A DNA stretch of 64,000 nt from Ignavibacteria bacterium RIFOXYC2_FULL_35_21. GTDB taxonomy: Bacteria > Bacteroidota > Ignavibacteria > Kapaibacteriales > UBA2268. Positions 51,321 to 61,155 of this stretch are shown here, one piece after another. The notes below the pieces were generated by a model, which did no database searches, was not told where the DNA came from, and was given only the letters and a program-made list of their open reading frames with translations. Position 1 is the first letter of the stretch. Each line of letters begins with the position of its first letter. Where the stretch lies: the NCBI GenBank assembly GCA_001804705.1, contig MHAY01000013.1, forward strand, positions 1-64,000, written 5' to 3'. Position numbers and translations under genes: made by a program.

Positions 51321-53378
51321 TTATTTTTCTATTAAAATCCTTGCATCAGCGACAACTATTTCATAATCTTTTATGAGTAGCGGATTAAGGTCCAATTCCT
51401 TAATTTCGGGTGCTATTTCGAGTAAGGCAGATAGACGAACAATAATATCTGCATATTTATGCTCATCAACTTTTTGTTTTCCTCTAACACCCTGAAATAT
51501 TTGATATGATTTCAAGTTACGAATCATATATAATGCCTCATCTGAATTGATGGGGCATAATCCATAAGTAAAGTCTTTTAGAACCTCGATGAAAATACCA
51601 CCCACACCGCATAAAATTATAAATCCAAAATCCTTTTCATATTTAGCACCAATGAATAACTCGAAATCAGAATGCAGCATCGGTTGAATTAGCACTCCAC
51701 TTGCCCCCTGAATTTTCATTAATCTTTTATAAGATTGGACTGCTTCATAATCACTACTTATATTTAGTATAACACCTCCAACATCGGTTTTATGAATGGG
51801 TCCTATAACCTTCATCACTAATGGAAAACCTACCTTAGAACAAGCCTGTAATACTTGTTCTTCATACGTTGCGATATATTCTTTTGCTCTTTTAATACCT
51901 GCAATATCTAATAATTCCTTTACTAATTCAGGTTTTAAAAAACCATTTTCGTTTTCATTAATTAATTTACTTATTCTGTTACTATCGAATTTATATTTTG
52001 AAACTTCTTCAAAAGGTTTTGGGATATTATATACTTTTGACATTGCATTTGCAAGTACGACCTCATCTTTAAAAAATACTCTTCCAAGTGAAATAAATGT
52101 GTCAATAGCATCTGATGCCTGTACGATTGAAGGGAGAACAGGCAAAATTGGTTTCCTGCAAATTTTCATTTTTTCATTTATCAACTCATAAACAGGGGTT
52201 ACATCTGTCAATCCCGGTGTTCCGAAAATAACTACAGAGCCATCAATATTATCGAATTTATTATCAATATAATCGAGAATAATTCCCAACTGTTCGGCTG
52301 TTCCTGTTGCAATGAAATCAATAGGATTTGCCACAGAAGAACCATAATTCAAATTTGATAACAATTCATTTGCATCTTCACCTTTGATATGAGGAATATC
52401 AAATCCACCTTTTGACAATGAGTCTGTTAACATTACACCGGGTCCTCCAGCATGAGTTACAATTGCAATTCTTTTTCCTCGGAACTCAGGATAATTGAAT
52501 ATTCCTGCAACATAAGCAAGTTCTACCCTTCCAGAACATCGAACCACTCCCGCCTTTCTGAATAATGCATCAACAGCTAAATCAGAACCGGCGAGTGCTC
52601 CCGTATGTGAAGATACAGCTCTTGAACCGGCATCTGTTGTTCCTGCCTTAATTGCAGCAATTCTGCATCCTTTCTTGATTAATGAACGACAATGTTTTAG
52701 AAATTTCTGAGGTTCATTTATTTGTTCAACATATATAAGTTTTATTCTTGAACTTGTTTTTTCATCAAAAGTTTCATCCCAATATTGAATAATATCTTCG
52801 ACACCTATTAATGCACTGTTTCCGACAGTAAACACACTTGAGAATTTTATTCCCATTGGTATTGCAGTCTCGAGAATAAAAACAGCAGTTGCTCCTGAAC
52901 CTGAAACGAAATCACATCCTTTAGTGTCAAGCACTGGCATCGGACCGCCAAATAATCCTTTGTATGAAGTTGTCATAACACCCATACAGTTAGGACCAAT
53001 CAGGCAACCATCGGCTTTTTTTACCATATCGGTAATTTTTTCCTCGAGAATTTTACCTTCTTCTCCCATTTCACTGAAACCTGCGGAGAGAACAATAAAA
53101 GATTTGCAACCAACTTGGTTAATAAGGATCTCTAATGTTTCCGGAATAAATTTTGAAGAAATGGCTATTATTGCGAGGTCAACTTCCTTTAACTCCGAAA
53201 CACTTTTTAAGCAAGCTAATCCCTGTACTTGGGTTTCCTTAGGATTCACAACAAATAGTTCACCTTTATATCCACCATCAACGATATTCTTAATTACTCT
53301 CCCGCCGGGTTTGGATAAATCATTTGACCCGCCGACAACAACGATGCTTTTAGGTTCTATCAGCTCTTTAGGTATCAT
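51321..53378 (-). CDS. acetate-CoA ligase (ADP-forming), fused alpha-beta
   Basis: A 685-residue NDP-forming acyl-CoA synthetase that turns acetyl-CoA, ADP and phosphate into acetate, CoA and ATP. The N-terminal CoA-binding Rossmann domain (VVGGSNDLSKPGGRVI) and succinyl-CoA-ligase-like domains carry AVSSHTGALAGSD. The C-terminal ATP-grasp domain (about 460-685) has GFPLVMKVIGPIHKTDVGGV and LDLNPLLI. The alpha-beta order in one chain is seen in many anaerobic bacteria and archaea. Lysine-acetyltransferase (Pat) relatives also carry this module, but no GNAT domain is present here. With the hydrogenase it suggests acetate- and H2-producing fermentation. Confidence 0.9.
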   Translation of the reverse strand: MIPKELIEPKSIVVVGGSNDLSKPGGRVIKNIVDGGYKGELFVVNPKETQVQGLACLKSVSELKEVDLAIIAISSKFIPETLEILINQVGCKSFIVLSAGFSEMGEEGKILEEKITDMVKKADGCLIGPNCMGVMTTSYKGLFGGPMPVLDTKGCDFVSGSGATAVFILETAIPMGIKFSSVFTVGNSALIGVEDIIQYWDETFDEKTSSRIKLIYVEQINEPQKFLKHCRSLIKKGCRIAAIKAGTTDAGSRAVSSHTGALAGSDLAVDALFRKAGVVRCSGRVELAYVAGIFNYPEFRGKRIAIVTHAGGPGVMLTDSLSKGGFDIPHIKGEDANELLSNLNYGSSVANPIDFIATGTAEQLGIILDYIDNKFDNIDGSVVIFGTPGLTDVTPVYELINEKMKICRKPILPVLPSIVQASDAIDTFISLGRVFFKDEVVLANAMSKVYNIPKPFEEVSKYKFDSNRISKLINENENGFLKPELVKELLDIAGIKRAKEYIATYEEQVLQACSKVGFPLVMKVIGPIHKTDVGGVILNISSDYEAVQSYKRLMKIQGASGVLIQPMLHSDFELFIGAKYEKDFGFIILCGVGGIFIEVLKDFTYGLCPINSDEALYMIRNLKSYQIFQGVRGKQKVDEHKYADIIVRLSALLEIAPEIKELDLNPLLIKDYEIVVADARILIEK

Positions 53379-53552
53379 AAATCAAATTATTAAAAATGAA
53401 AATAAATATAATTAACAAAATTATAATATATGGATTAAAAAATATGTTCGGAATTGAAATAAATTGAATTACCATAGATTTTAAACAAGAAAAATAAATA
53501 ATTATTTCATATATTAGTCATTATTGTATCCAATAAATTTATGTAGTTTGTC

Positions 53553-53924
53553 ATGACAATAAGGGAACAGGCTCAATACTGGTTTGAATGTTCGCAAAGC
53601 GATTTAAAAGCGGCTGAGAATAATTTTAAATCAGGTAATTATGACTGGTGCTTATTTATTAGCCACTTAGCACTTGAAAAAGCACTTAAAAGTATTTATG
53701 TTCTGCTTATACAAGATACACCTCCAAGAACTCACGATTTAGTCAAATTGGCTCAGGCATCTGATTTGGATTTATCAGCAACATTAAAAAAATTATATTC
53801 TACGGTGAATACCTTTAATATTGAAGCAAGATATTCCGAATATAAAAGTGATTTTCATAAAATCTGTACTAAAGATTTTGCACAAAATTATTTAACACAA
53901 ATTAAGGAAAATTTGAATGGCTGA
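53553..53924 (+). CDS. HEPN domain protein (toxin of HEPN/MNT pair 2)
   Basis: 123 residues. LFISHLALEKALKSIYVL, TPPRTHDLVKLAQ and FNIEARYSEYKSDFHKICTK are shared with the HEPN protein at 16956-17345. This copy keeps the histidine (RTHDL) that is tyrosine in copy 1. It is predicted to be an RNase toxin. The next gene, an MNT nucleotidyltransferase, overlaps its end by 8 bp. Confidence 0.85.
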   Translation: MTIREQAQYWFECSQSDLKAAENNFKSGNYDWCLFISHLALEKALKSIYVLLIQDTPPRTHDLVKLAQASDLDLSATLKKLYSTVNTFNIEARYSEYKSDFHKICTKDFAQNYLTQIKENLNG

Positions 53925-54234
53925 AATCCCTGATAATGTCAAAAATATAATTGAAAAATTAATATCAAAGTTGGAGATTAATCAAATCAGAATTGATAAA
54001 GCAATTCTGTTCGGCTCATATGCTGAAGGGAAATATGATGAATGGAGTGATATTGACCTTGCCCTGGTATCAAAAGATTTTTCAGGTTCACGTTTTTATG
54101 ATAACCTGAAAGTACTGGACGCTGCATTAGATATTGATAGCGGTATTTCGCCTATGACGTATTTACCAGATGATTTTACTCCTGATAATTTATTTGTACG
54201 GGATATACTTAGAAAAGGAATACAGATAAGATGA
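53917..54234 (+). CDS. MNT-type minimal nucleotidyltransferase (antitoxin of HEPN/MNT pair 2)
   Basis: 105 residues. GSYAEGKYDEWSDIDLALV is the GSx10DxD active site. Same length and same start (MAEI) as the paralogue at 16663-16980, and the ends NLFVRDILRKGIQ / NPFVREILRHGIN align. It overlaps the HEPN gene by 8 bp, the usual type VII arrangement in which the antitoxin nucleotidylates the toxin. Confidence 0.87.
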   Translation: MAEIPDNVKNIIEKLISKLEINQIRIDKAILFGSYAEGKYDEWSDIDLALVSKDFSGSRFYDNLKVLDAALDIDSGISPMTYLPDDFTPDNLFVRDILRKGIQIR

Positions 54235-54253
54235 TAATTTTACATTTTTATAT

Positions 54254-55069
54254 TTAATTGCGAGTTATACGATAGAATAAATACGAAACAATCTTTGATG
54301 GCAAGAGTAATAAAAGCAATTCTCCAAATAATCTTAAATAATCTCCAAAACCGAATTTTAATTTCTTACGATATTGTTGTTTTAATTTAATTGTGTTTCT
54401 CAATTGCAGTTTGGTGTTTCTGCTTTTTATATTTGTTTTGTTTTGATAATATTTATACAATGGTTGCTCAATATTATGAAACTTCACACCCTGTAAATAC
54501 CACCTTAACCATAACTCATAATCTTCAACATATTTGAATTGTTCATCTTCGCTATAAAACCAATATCTCGAAAATATCTCTCTTCTAATCAAAAGAGTAG
54601 GGTGTCCTAAAGAATTATATTTTCTAATAAACTTCAGGGGTTGTGGAGGATAAATCCTAACGAATATTAATTTACCATTCTCATCAACATAATCCAGTGC
54701 TGTACCGAGAACATCAATATCATTATTTGAATTTATAAAATTAATTTGAATTTCAAATCTATCGGGAAGTGACTCATCATCAGCATCCTGCCTTGCGATA
54801 AATTCTCCGGATGCAGATTTTATTCCGATGTTCAGCGTTGGTGCAACACCGAGATTTTTATCGTTTATTATTAATTGAATTCTATTATCAGTTTTTGCAA
54901 TTTCCTGAATTAAGGAGACTGCATCATGGTTTTGAGGATTATCAAGAACAATAATGAATTCATAATCCTGAAAGGTTTGGTTTAGTACTGAGTCAATTGC
55001 CCGTTTCAAAACTGTTGGTTCTTCCTTATAAACAGGCATTACTATCGAAATTTTTGGACTTATACCCAA
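54254..55069 (-). CDS. family 2 glycosyltransferase
   Basis: 271 residues, GT-A fold. ISIVMPVYKEEPTVLKRAID starts the domain, and the metal-binding acids are in ARQDADDESLPDRFE. A short hydrophobic C-terminal stretch (YLRLFGELLLLLLPS) may touch the membrane. The start is a TTG at 55069 overlapping the upstream GT4 gene by 10 bp, with GGAG at about 7 nt spacing; any ATG further in would remove the first strand. It is part of a polysaccharide-building run. The sugar is unknown. Confidence 0.88.
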   Translation of the reverse strand: MGISPKISIVMPVYKEEPTVLKRAIDSVLNQTFQDYEFIIVLDNPQNHDAVSLIQEIAKTDNRIQLIINDKNLGVAPTLNIGIKSASGEFIARQDADDESLPDRFEIQINFINSNNDIDVLGTALDYVDENGKLIFVRIYPPQPLKFIRKYNSLGHPTLLIRREIFSRYWFYSEDEQFKYVEDYELWLRWYLQGVKFHNIEQPLYKYYQNKTNIKSRNTKLQLRNTIKLKQQYRKKLKFGFGDYLRLFGELLLLLLPSKIVSYLFYRITRN

Positions 55070-56259
55070 TTATTTTCTCCGAGTAAATTCAAATACAAAT
55101 TCTCATATTCATTTGCAATTTTCTCCCATGTAAATCTTTTTTTCCATGCCTCGAATCCGGATTCTGCCATAGCTGTTCTTTTTTCTTTATCATTATATAA
55201 TTGTTCAAGCATCACGACACTATCCTTAATCTTAGTCCTGCTCAATCCTTTAAAAAATGTCGTCGGCAACATTTCGCCTGAACCAGACCATTCAATTATT
55301 TCTGATGAATTCCCAACATCAGTTACTATAAATGGTGTTTTTGATGCCATACATTCAAAAAGGACAAGTGGCGAACATTCAACATTTGATGGAAAAATAA
55401 AAAGGTCTGACTCCTTAAATGCCTGTACTGTTTCTATACGTGGGACATCCAATACAATTACTTTTTTATTTAGTTTTTTTTGCCTTGAGCTTTGATTGAA
55501 TATGAAAAGTTTGGCATCGAATATTTTCATAATTGGTTTGTAAAGGCCACTTCCTTCATTGCCAATCATAACAAGAATCGAATTCTTGATATTAGCTTTA
55601 CTAAAAATACTCAAAGCCTCGGAGTGTCCTTTGAACCCGGTTCTTGAACCAACATGTAAAATCATAAAATCATCATTCTCGATTCCATATTTATTTCTGA
55701 ATTCAATTCCTGTTTCTCTTAGAAATTCATCCTCGTCAGCACCATTTGGAATTACTTTTATATTTTTTATTCCATGTTCCCTTGCAAAATCAATATCTCT
55801 ATATTTGTCTGAAAGAAAAATATTCATATCATAAAGATTCATCCATTCAGCCATTTTTGAATAGTAGTTCTTATATGCACTTAAATACAAGCCTGAAAAA
55901 CCAGTCGGAACAAATACTTTTTTTGATTTTAACCGGGATAATAATGGCAATGTCAAATCGGTAGCCCACTGTTGTGCAGCGAAGTTGCAAATTATATCAA
56001 AATCATTATTAAGTAAAAATTCAATGTATTTATCTACTTCACCTTTAATTCCGCGTACATTATTTCCTTTAATCGAAAATTCTACAATCTTTACACCGTT
56101 GATGATTATATCTTTTCTATCATTCAATTTTGATGTTGCAACAGTTACTTCATGACCTTTCGATACAAGTCTTTCAGATATTTGTCTCGTAACCTCAGCC
56201 ATTCCTGTGTGTGTAGGAAGATAAGATTCAACAGTATGTAGAATTTTCATTTTTCTCAT
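55060..56259 (-). CDS. family 4 glycosyltransferase
   Basis: 399 residues, GT-B fold retaining glycosyltransferase. The N-terminal part has KILHTVESYLPTHTGMAEVT and the C-terminal domain has the EX7E motif ECSPLVLFE and IVTDVGNSSEII. ATG 56259 follows the stop of the upstream GT2 gene directly; a second ATG three codons later is also usable. The tight junctions with both neighbours show one operon. Donor and acceptor sugars are unknown. Confidence 0.88.
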   Translation of the reverse strand: MRKMKILHTVESYLPTHTGMAEVTRQISERLVSKGHEVTVATSKLNDRKDIIINGVKIVEFSIKGNNVRGIKGEVDKYIEFLLNNDFDIICNFAAQQWATDLTLPLLSRLKSKKVFVPTGFSGLYLSAYKNYYSKMAEWMNLYDMNIFLSDKYRDIDFAREHGIKNIKVIPNGADEDEFLRETGIEFRNKYGIENDDFMILHVGSRTGFKGHSEALSIFSKANIKNSILVMIGNEGSGLYKPIMKIFDAKLFIFNQSSRQKKLNKKVIVLDVPRIETVQAFKESDLFIFPSNVECSPLVLFECMASKTPFIVTDVGNSSEIIEWSGSGEMLPTTFFKGLSRTKIKDSVVMLEQLYNDKEKRTAMAESGFEAWKKRFTWEKIANEYENLYLNLLGENNWV

Positions 56260-57273
56260 TTATTTCAGATATTTATTAATAATGGCTATTATACCCCAAA
56301 ACAATGTTCTGAATATTCCAAATATATCATACTTTATCGTTTTTAAAATGTTAATTATCATTGTTGGTGAGTACAATTTTGTTACGGCTATAAGAAGAAT
56401 ACGTCTTGCTGTATCATGATGAATCATGGTAATTTCTTTTTCTGATAATTTATTTTCATCTAAGAATTTTTCATTTGCTTTAATTATAGCTCCAATCATT
56501 TTTTTTGCATTTGCGATAGTTGCAAATTTCCATGTCCAAAATCCTTTTATTATTACCTCATCAATATCAGAATCAATATAATACGATAAATTTCTCCTGC
56601 AAATATTAATTGCACTTTGCAATTGTTCTGAATAAAGTGATATAGATACTTTATTTCCACTTATTCTTAATAGTAAAAGAAAATCCTGAATATTATGAAA
56701 TTTAACATTGTTTACAATTCTGCTCCAATAATCGTATTCCTCAGACCTTATAATATTATCATCAAAATAACCATAGTTTTTAACGATTGACTTCCTTATC
56801 ATAACGGAAGGATGGCATATTGGATTTGAAAAAATCAAAGACCACTTTATGAATGAATGATATTGAGGATATTCTATTTTATATTTGGGCTTTGAGTTTT
56901 CGCCAATAGCATAAACATTTGTTCCAATTACACCTATTTCAGGATTTGAGTCCATATATTCAATTTGCTTTTCAAATCTTTGGGGAAGACTAATGTCATC
57001 GGCATCCATCCTTGCTATAAATTCACACTGACAATATTCAATACCCTTTATTAGTGATTTTGCCCATCCAATATTTTTCTCATTTATTATCAGTTTAATT
57101 CTTTTGTCATCAAAAGAATTAATAATATTTCTTGTTGAATCAGTTGAACCGTCATCAACGATAATAAATTCAAAATCGGAATAAGTTTGATTGAGTATGC
57201 TCTGAATAGCTTCACCAAGGTGCTTTTCACCATTATAAACAGACATCAGAACCGATACACGAGGTGAAGCCAT
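56260..57273 (-). CDS. family 2 glycosyltransferase
   Basis: 337 residues. VSVLMSVYNGEKHLGEAIQS and IVDDGSTDSTR form the nucleotide site, and ARMDADDISLPQRFEKQ gives the DxD metal ligands. A C-terminal amphipathic or hydrophobic end (LFWGIIAIINKYLK) suggests membrane association. It follows the epimerase gene with one base between stop and start. Probably builds a surface glycan. Confidence 0.9.
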   Translation of the reverse strand: MASPRVSVLMSVYNGEKHLGEAIQSILNQTYSDFEFIIVDDGSTDSTRNIINSFDDKRIKLIINEKNIGWAKSLIKGIEYCQCEFIARMDADDISLPQRFEKQIEYMDSNPEIGVIGTNVYAIGENSKPKYKIEYPQYHSFIKWSLIFSNPICHPSVMIRKSIVKNYGYFDDNIIRSEEYDYWSRIVNNVKFHNIQDFLLLLRISGNKVSISLYSEQLQSAINICRRNLSYYIDSDIDEVIIKGFWTWKFATIANAKKMIGAIIKANEKFLDENKLSEKEITMIHHDTARRILLIAVTKLYSPTMIINILKTIKYDIFGIFRTLFWGIIAIINKYLK

Positions 57274-57274
57274 A

Positions 57275-58246
57275 TTAAATCTTAATTTCCTTCAACCATG
57301 ATTTGTTTTCCAAATACCACTCAACTGTTCTTTTCAAGCCGTCATCAAAATTAACCTTCGGCTCCCAGTCAAGAATACACTTTGCTTTTGATATATCCGC
57401 CCAGGTAACATCCATGTCAGTTTTTTGAAACTCTTTTTGATTAATTAATGCTTTCTTTCCTAAATATTCCTCAATTTTTGAAATCATATATTTTATAGAT
57501 ATAGGATTCTTTCCTCCACCAAGATTTATAATTTCATATCCTACTTCTTTTATTGCTTTAATTGTTCCATTAGCTATGTCATCAATATAAGTAAAATCTC
57601 TGCTCTGGGTGCCGTCACCGAAAAGTTCAATCGGTTTTCCTTCGTCAATCCATTTAATAAATCTGAAATAACTCATGTCGGGCCTGCCGGCAGGACCATA
57701 AACAGTAAAATAACGAAGAATGCTTACATCAATTCCGAAAAGATAATGATATGTATATGCTATTAATTCTGCCGACTTCTTTGTAGCGGCATAAGTGGAT
57801 ATTGGCTTGTTTACGGGTAATTCTTCATTGAATGGCATCTCTTCACCGGCATAGGTTGAAGATGATGAAGCAATGACATATTTCTTAATATTAAATTCAC
57901 GCATCAATTCAAGAAGATTCAGAGAACCATGAATATTTGTTGTAACATAAACATGAGGATTTTCAAGGCTATACCTAACACCGGCACGTGCTGCAAGATT
58001 AATGACAGCATCAAATTTGTACTTACCAAATATAACCTTCAATGTCTGCAAATCTTCTATATCAGCCAATTCTAATTTGTATTTATAAAATTTAAGAAGT
58101 TGATTATTCCGATATTTCTTTAATTCGATATCATAATAATCGTTGAAATTATCTATACCAACTACCATATTACCCTGCTTCAGCAAAAGCTCAGCAGTCT
58201 TTGAACCGATAAATCCGGCACTACCGGTTAAGAGAATAGTCTGCAT
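57275..58246 (-). CDS. UDP-glucuronate 4-epimerase-like NAD-dependent epimerase
   Basis: A 323-residue extended short-chain dehydrogenase. NAD-binding TGSAGFIGSKTAELL, DNFNDYYDIELKKYRN (a UDP-glucuronate-epimerase hallmark), a catalytic Ser region ASSSSTYAG and YxxxK at Tyr152/Lys156, then TVYGPAGRPDMSYFRF. It would interconvert UDP-glucuronate and UDP-galacturonate as precursor for the glycosyltransferases encoded right after it; UDP-glucose/galactose is an alternative. Confidence 0.88.
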   Translation of the reverse strand: MQTILLTGSAGFIGSKTAELLLKQGNMVVGIDNFNDYYDIELKKYRNNQLLKFYKYKLELADIEDLQTLKVIFGKYKFDAVINLAARAGVRYSLENPHVYVTTNIHGSLNLLELMREFNIKKYVIASSSSTYAGEEMPFNEELPVNKPISTYAATKKSAELIAYTYHYLFGIDVSILRYFTVYGPAGRPDMSYFRFIKWIDEGKPIELFGDGTQSRDFTYIDDIANGTIKAIKEVGYEIINLGGGKNPISIKYMISKIEEYLGKKALINQKEFQKTDMDVTWADISKAKCILDWEPKVNFDDGLKRTVEWYLENKSWLKEIKI

Positions 58247-58329
58247 ATTTCACTCATCAAATTAACAATTATCGTTAATTAGCAAAATCTATACCTCTAA
58301 AATAAAAGAAAATCTAATAACTAAGATTA

Positions 58330-60174
58330 TCAGAGTTCAAAATCGTATTCATGTTTTTCCATCCAGATGGAAAGTGTGAGAAGAATCCAGGCCAGGTAAT
58401 TATTTCTTTGAACATATTCACGGGTATTTGGGAATGAGAACAGCTTAAATATTTTTTTTCGGGAGTCATTAAGATAAATATTTTTTAATTGGGTGAATTG
58501 TTCTTCTTTTAGCCACTCATGTACGGGGGCTCCAAATCCCTGCTTTCCTCTTGTCCTGATGTCTTCTGTCCACAAGTTTTGATATGCCTGCCTCAAAATG
58601 TATTTATGTTCGCTTTGTGTGATTTTCAGCCTTGATGGAATAGTTATACAAAATGATGCAAACTCCCAATCGAGAAAGGGAGACCGAAGCTCCAAGCCAT
58701 GAGCCATTGAGGCTCTGTCTGTCTTGACAAGAATATCACCGGGCATGTAATCCATTAAATCACTTTTAAGTACAACATCAATTGAATTGCCTTGCATCTT
58801 CTGATTAGTCGCTTCTGGATTAAAGGAAAGATTGAAGTTTAGAATTTTTGCAAGTTCATCATTCTTAAAATATTTTTTTTGTTCGTTGTGAGCATCGAGT
58901 AAGGTTTTGAATGTAGAGTTATAAAATAGGTCAGGTGCTGCATATTTCACAACTTGTGAAAGACTGTATCCATGCACGCGTGGAAATTTGGATAAATCCT
59001 GCAACCACTTAGCAATAAATTTATCCTTGTCCTTCTTCTTCTCAATTTTGTAAAGTTGTTTATACCAGTAATCATAGCCTCCGAGAAGCTCATCTGCTCC
59101 ATCTCCTGTTAGTATTACTTTAAGATGTTCCCGCGCAAGTTTGGATATTAAATAGGTGGGTATATTAGATGAGTCTGCAAAAGGTTCATCATAGACATCC
59201 TGCATCGTTATCAATAAATCTGCAAGATTACTTTCTTCTTGCGATAATTCATAATGCTCAGTATGATATAGTTTGGCTATTCCTCGTGCATAAGGTAGTT
59301 CATCTATGATACTACCAAATTTGAATGAATAAGTTTTTAACCTTTCTTTGTATTTACTTGCTACGGCAACTATTGTGCTTGAATCCAGCCCTCCGCTGAG
59401 AAATGCTCCAACCGGGACATCTGCCACCAACTGGTTCTCAACCGACTTTTCAAGTAATGTCTTAAACTGTTCAACTGCGTCATCAAATTCTATTTTCTCA
59501 TTTACCTCAGGAAGTTCCCAATACCTTTCAACTCTTAAATTCCCATCTTTAAATTTAAGATAATGGGCAGGGGGAAGGCTGTAAATGTTTTTATAAATTG
59601 TTCTATTCGGAAGAATATATAGATATTGAAGGTAGTGAACAAGTGATTCAAAGCCTAAAATCGGCTTTACAAGCCCTGTCTCAATTATTGCTTTGATTTC
59701 CGAAGCAAAAATAAATTCTCCGTTTTTTCCAAAAGCATAATAAAATGGTTTTTCACCAAAGCGGTCTCTGGCGGCTGTTAATTCCTTCTTTTCATCATCC
59801 CAGATTGCAAAAGCAAACATTCCGGGAAGCTTTTTTAAAAAATTGTCACTACCGTGTTTTTCATATAAAGCTAATATTAATTCTGTATCGGATGTTGTTC
59901 TGAAAGGATAATCCTCGAATTGTTCCCTAATATTTTTGTAGCCATAAATTTCGCCGTTGAATGTAATTGCTGTATTTGTTACCGGTGATAGCATCGGCTG
60001 ACTACCCGTCAGAAGGTCAACTATGCTAAGCCTGACATGTCCGAGGATACAATTATCATAAGAATATATACCATCGCCATCGGGACCTCGATGGTGGATG
60101 CTTTGAATCATCCGATTGATTGCTGGTGTATAGCTTTCGGCATTTCTGGCAACAATTCCGGCTATTCCACACAT
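58330..60174 (-). CDS. asnB: asparagine synthase (glutamine-hydrolysing)
   Basis: 614 residues. An N-terminal class II glutaminase with catalytic Cys2 (MCGIAGI) and HHRGPDGDG, then an ATP-pyrophosphatase domain with SGGLDS at 260-265. The length suits the AsnB variant often found in exopolysaccharide and O-antigen loci (wbpS/XrtA-associated kind), where it can amidate a sugar acid rather than aspartate. Its place ahead of an epimerase that can make a uronic acid supports that reading, but ordinary asparagine synthesis is equally possible. Confidence 0.9.
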   Translation of the reverse strand: MCGIAGIVARNAESYTPAINRMIQSIHHRGPDGDGIYSYDNCILGHVRLSIVDLLTGSQPMLSPVTNTAITFNGEIYGYKNIREQFEDYPFRTTSDTELILALYEKHGSDNFLKKLPGMFAFAIWDDEKKELTAARDRFGEKPFYYAFGKNGEFIFASEIKAIIETGLVKPILGFESLVHYLQYLYILPNRTIYKNIYSLPPAHYLKFKDGNLRVERYWELPEVNEKIEFDDAVEQFKTLLEKSVENQLVADVPVGAFLSGGLDSSTIVAVASKYKERLKTYSFKFGSIIDELPYARGIAKLYHTEHYELSQEESNLADLLITMQDVYDEPFADSSNIPTYLISKLAREHLKVILTGDGADELLGGYDYWYKQLYKIEKKKDKDKFIAKWLQDLSKFPRVHGYSLSQVVKYAAPDLFYNSTFKTLLDAHNEQKKYFKNDELAKILNFNLSFNPEATNQKMQGNSIDVVLKSDLMDYMPGDILVKTDRASMAHGLELRSPFLDWEFASFCITIPSRLKITQSEHKYILRQAYQNLWTEDIRTRGKQGFGAPVHEWLKEEQFTQLKNIYLNDSRKKIFKLFSFPNTREYVQRNNYLAWILLTLSIWMEKHEYDFEL

Positions 60175-60202
60175 TACTTAATAGTTCTTACTTAATGAAA
60201 AA

Positions 60203-61123
60203 TTATCTGATAATTGTTCCTATTCTTGCCCATCTTGTTGATGTAATTTTATCGAGAAACTGAGACAATGGCAGATTAGTATCCCATGACCAGTAAACGA
60301 CAACCGGTGTCCCGACAATATTTTCTTCGGGAATAAATCCCCAATAACGGCTGTCAAGGCTGTGGTCACGGTTATCGCCCATACCAAAGCAATAGTCTCT
60401 CTGTACTTTGTACGAAGTTACAGCAGTTCCATCCACAAAAATAGAATTTCCGTCTGATGTGATTTTATGTCCCTCCCGCTGAATAAAAACTGCCCATTCG
60501 TGAAGACTACTCATTGATAACGGAATAACATCCCCTTCTTTGGGAATTCTGATTGGACCGTAATTATCTCTTGTATATCCTCTGCCATAAGGGAAAGTCT
60601 GCCATTTTTCAGAGGGGATTTCAGGAACAGATGAATCATAAAATCCATTTTTTGCAAGAAACACTTCTTTATGATTAACATAAATATGATTGTTTCGTAT
60701 TTCAAGAGAATCACCTGCAGTGGCTACACACCTTTTTAAATAATATTGAAATTCTGTGGCTTCAACTTCATCGCGGTTACCCGGAAATATAAATACAATC
60801 ACATCACCTTTTTGAGGTTCCCGAAAAGCAGGAAAACGGAAAAAAGGCAATGGGATATTCAAAATTGGAATCACCTGTGGAGTTGATGGCCCATAAATAA
60901 ATTTATTAACAAAAAGGAAATCACCTGTCATTACAGTCTTTTCCATTGATGGGGTTGGTACAACAAACGAAGCAATTGCCAAACCGTTTATGATTGTTAC
61001 CACAATAATTGCCCCAACCAAAGTTTTTACCCATGACCAAAGCTTTTCACCGGCACCGTGTTCTTCAACTTTTTTTCTGGTGTCCTTTCTGGATTTAATA
61101 TTATCTTTTGATAATGCACTCAT
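60203..61123 (-). CDS. lepB: signal peptidase I
   Basis: 306 residues. A cytoplasmic start and one transmembrane helix (about 33-53) precede the catalytic Ser59 in TPSMEKT. The general-base lysine is Lys130 in YYLKRCVATAGDS. GDNRDHSLDSRYWGFI is box E. A single N-terminal anchor with a long insert is usual in Bacteroidota. It follows lepA by 32 bp, a common pairing, and would process the many secretory signals encoded in this window. Confidence 0.94.
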   Translation of the reverse strand: MSALSKDNIKSRKDTRKKVEEHGAGEKLWSWVKTLVGAIIVVTIINGLAIASFVVPTPSMEKTVMTGDFLFVNKFIYGPSTPQVIPILNIPLPFFRFPAFREPQKGDVIVFIFPGNRDEVEATEFQYYLKRCVATAGDSLEIRNNHIYVNHKEVFLAKNGFYDSSVPEIPSEKWQTFPYGRGYTRDNYGPIRIPKEGDVIPLSMSSLHEWAVFIQREGHKITSDGNSIFVDGTAVTSYKVQRDYCFGMGDNRDHSLDSRYWGFIPEENIVGTPVVVYWSWDTNLPLSQFLDKITSTRWARIGTIIR

Positions 61124-61155
61124 AACATATAATACAATTAATTTGACACATAAAT

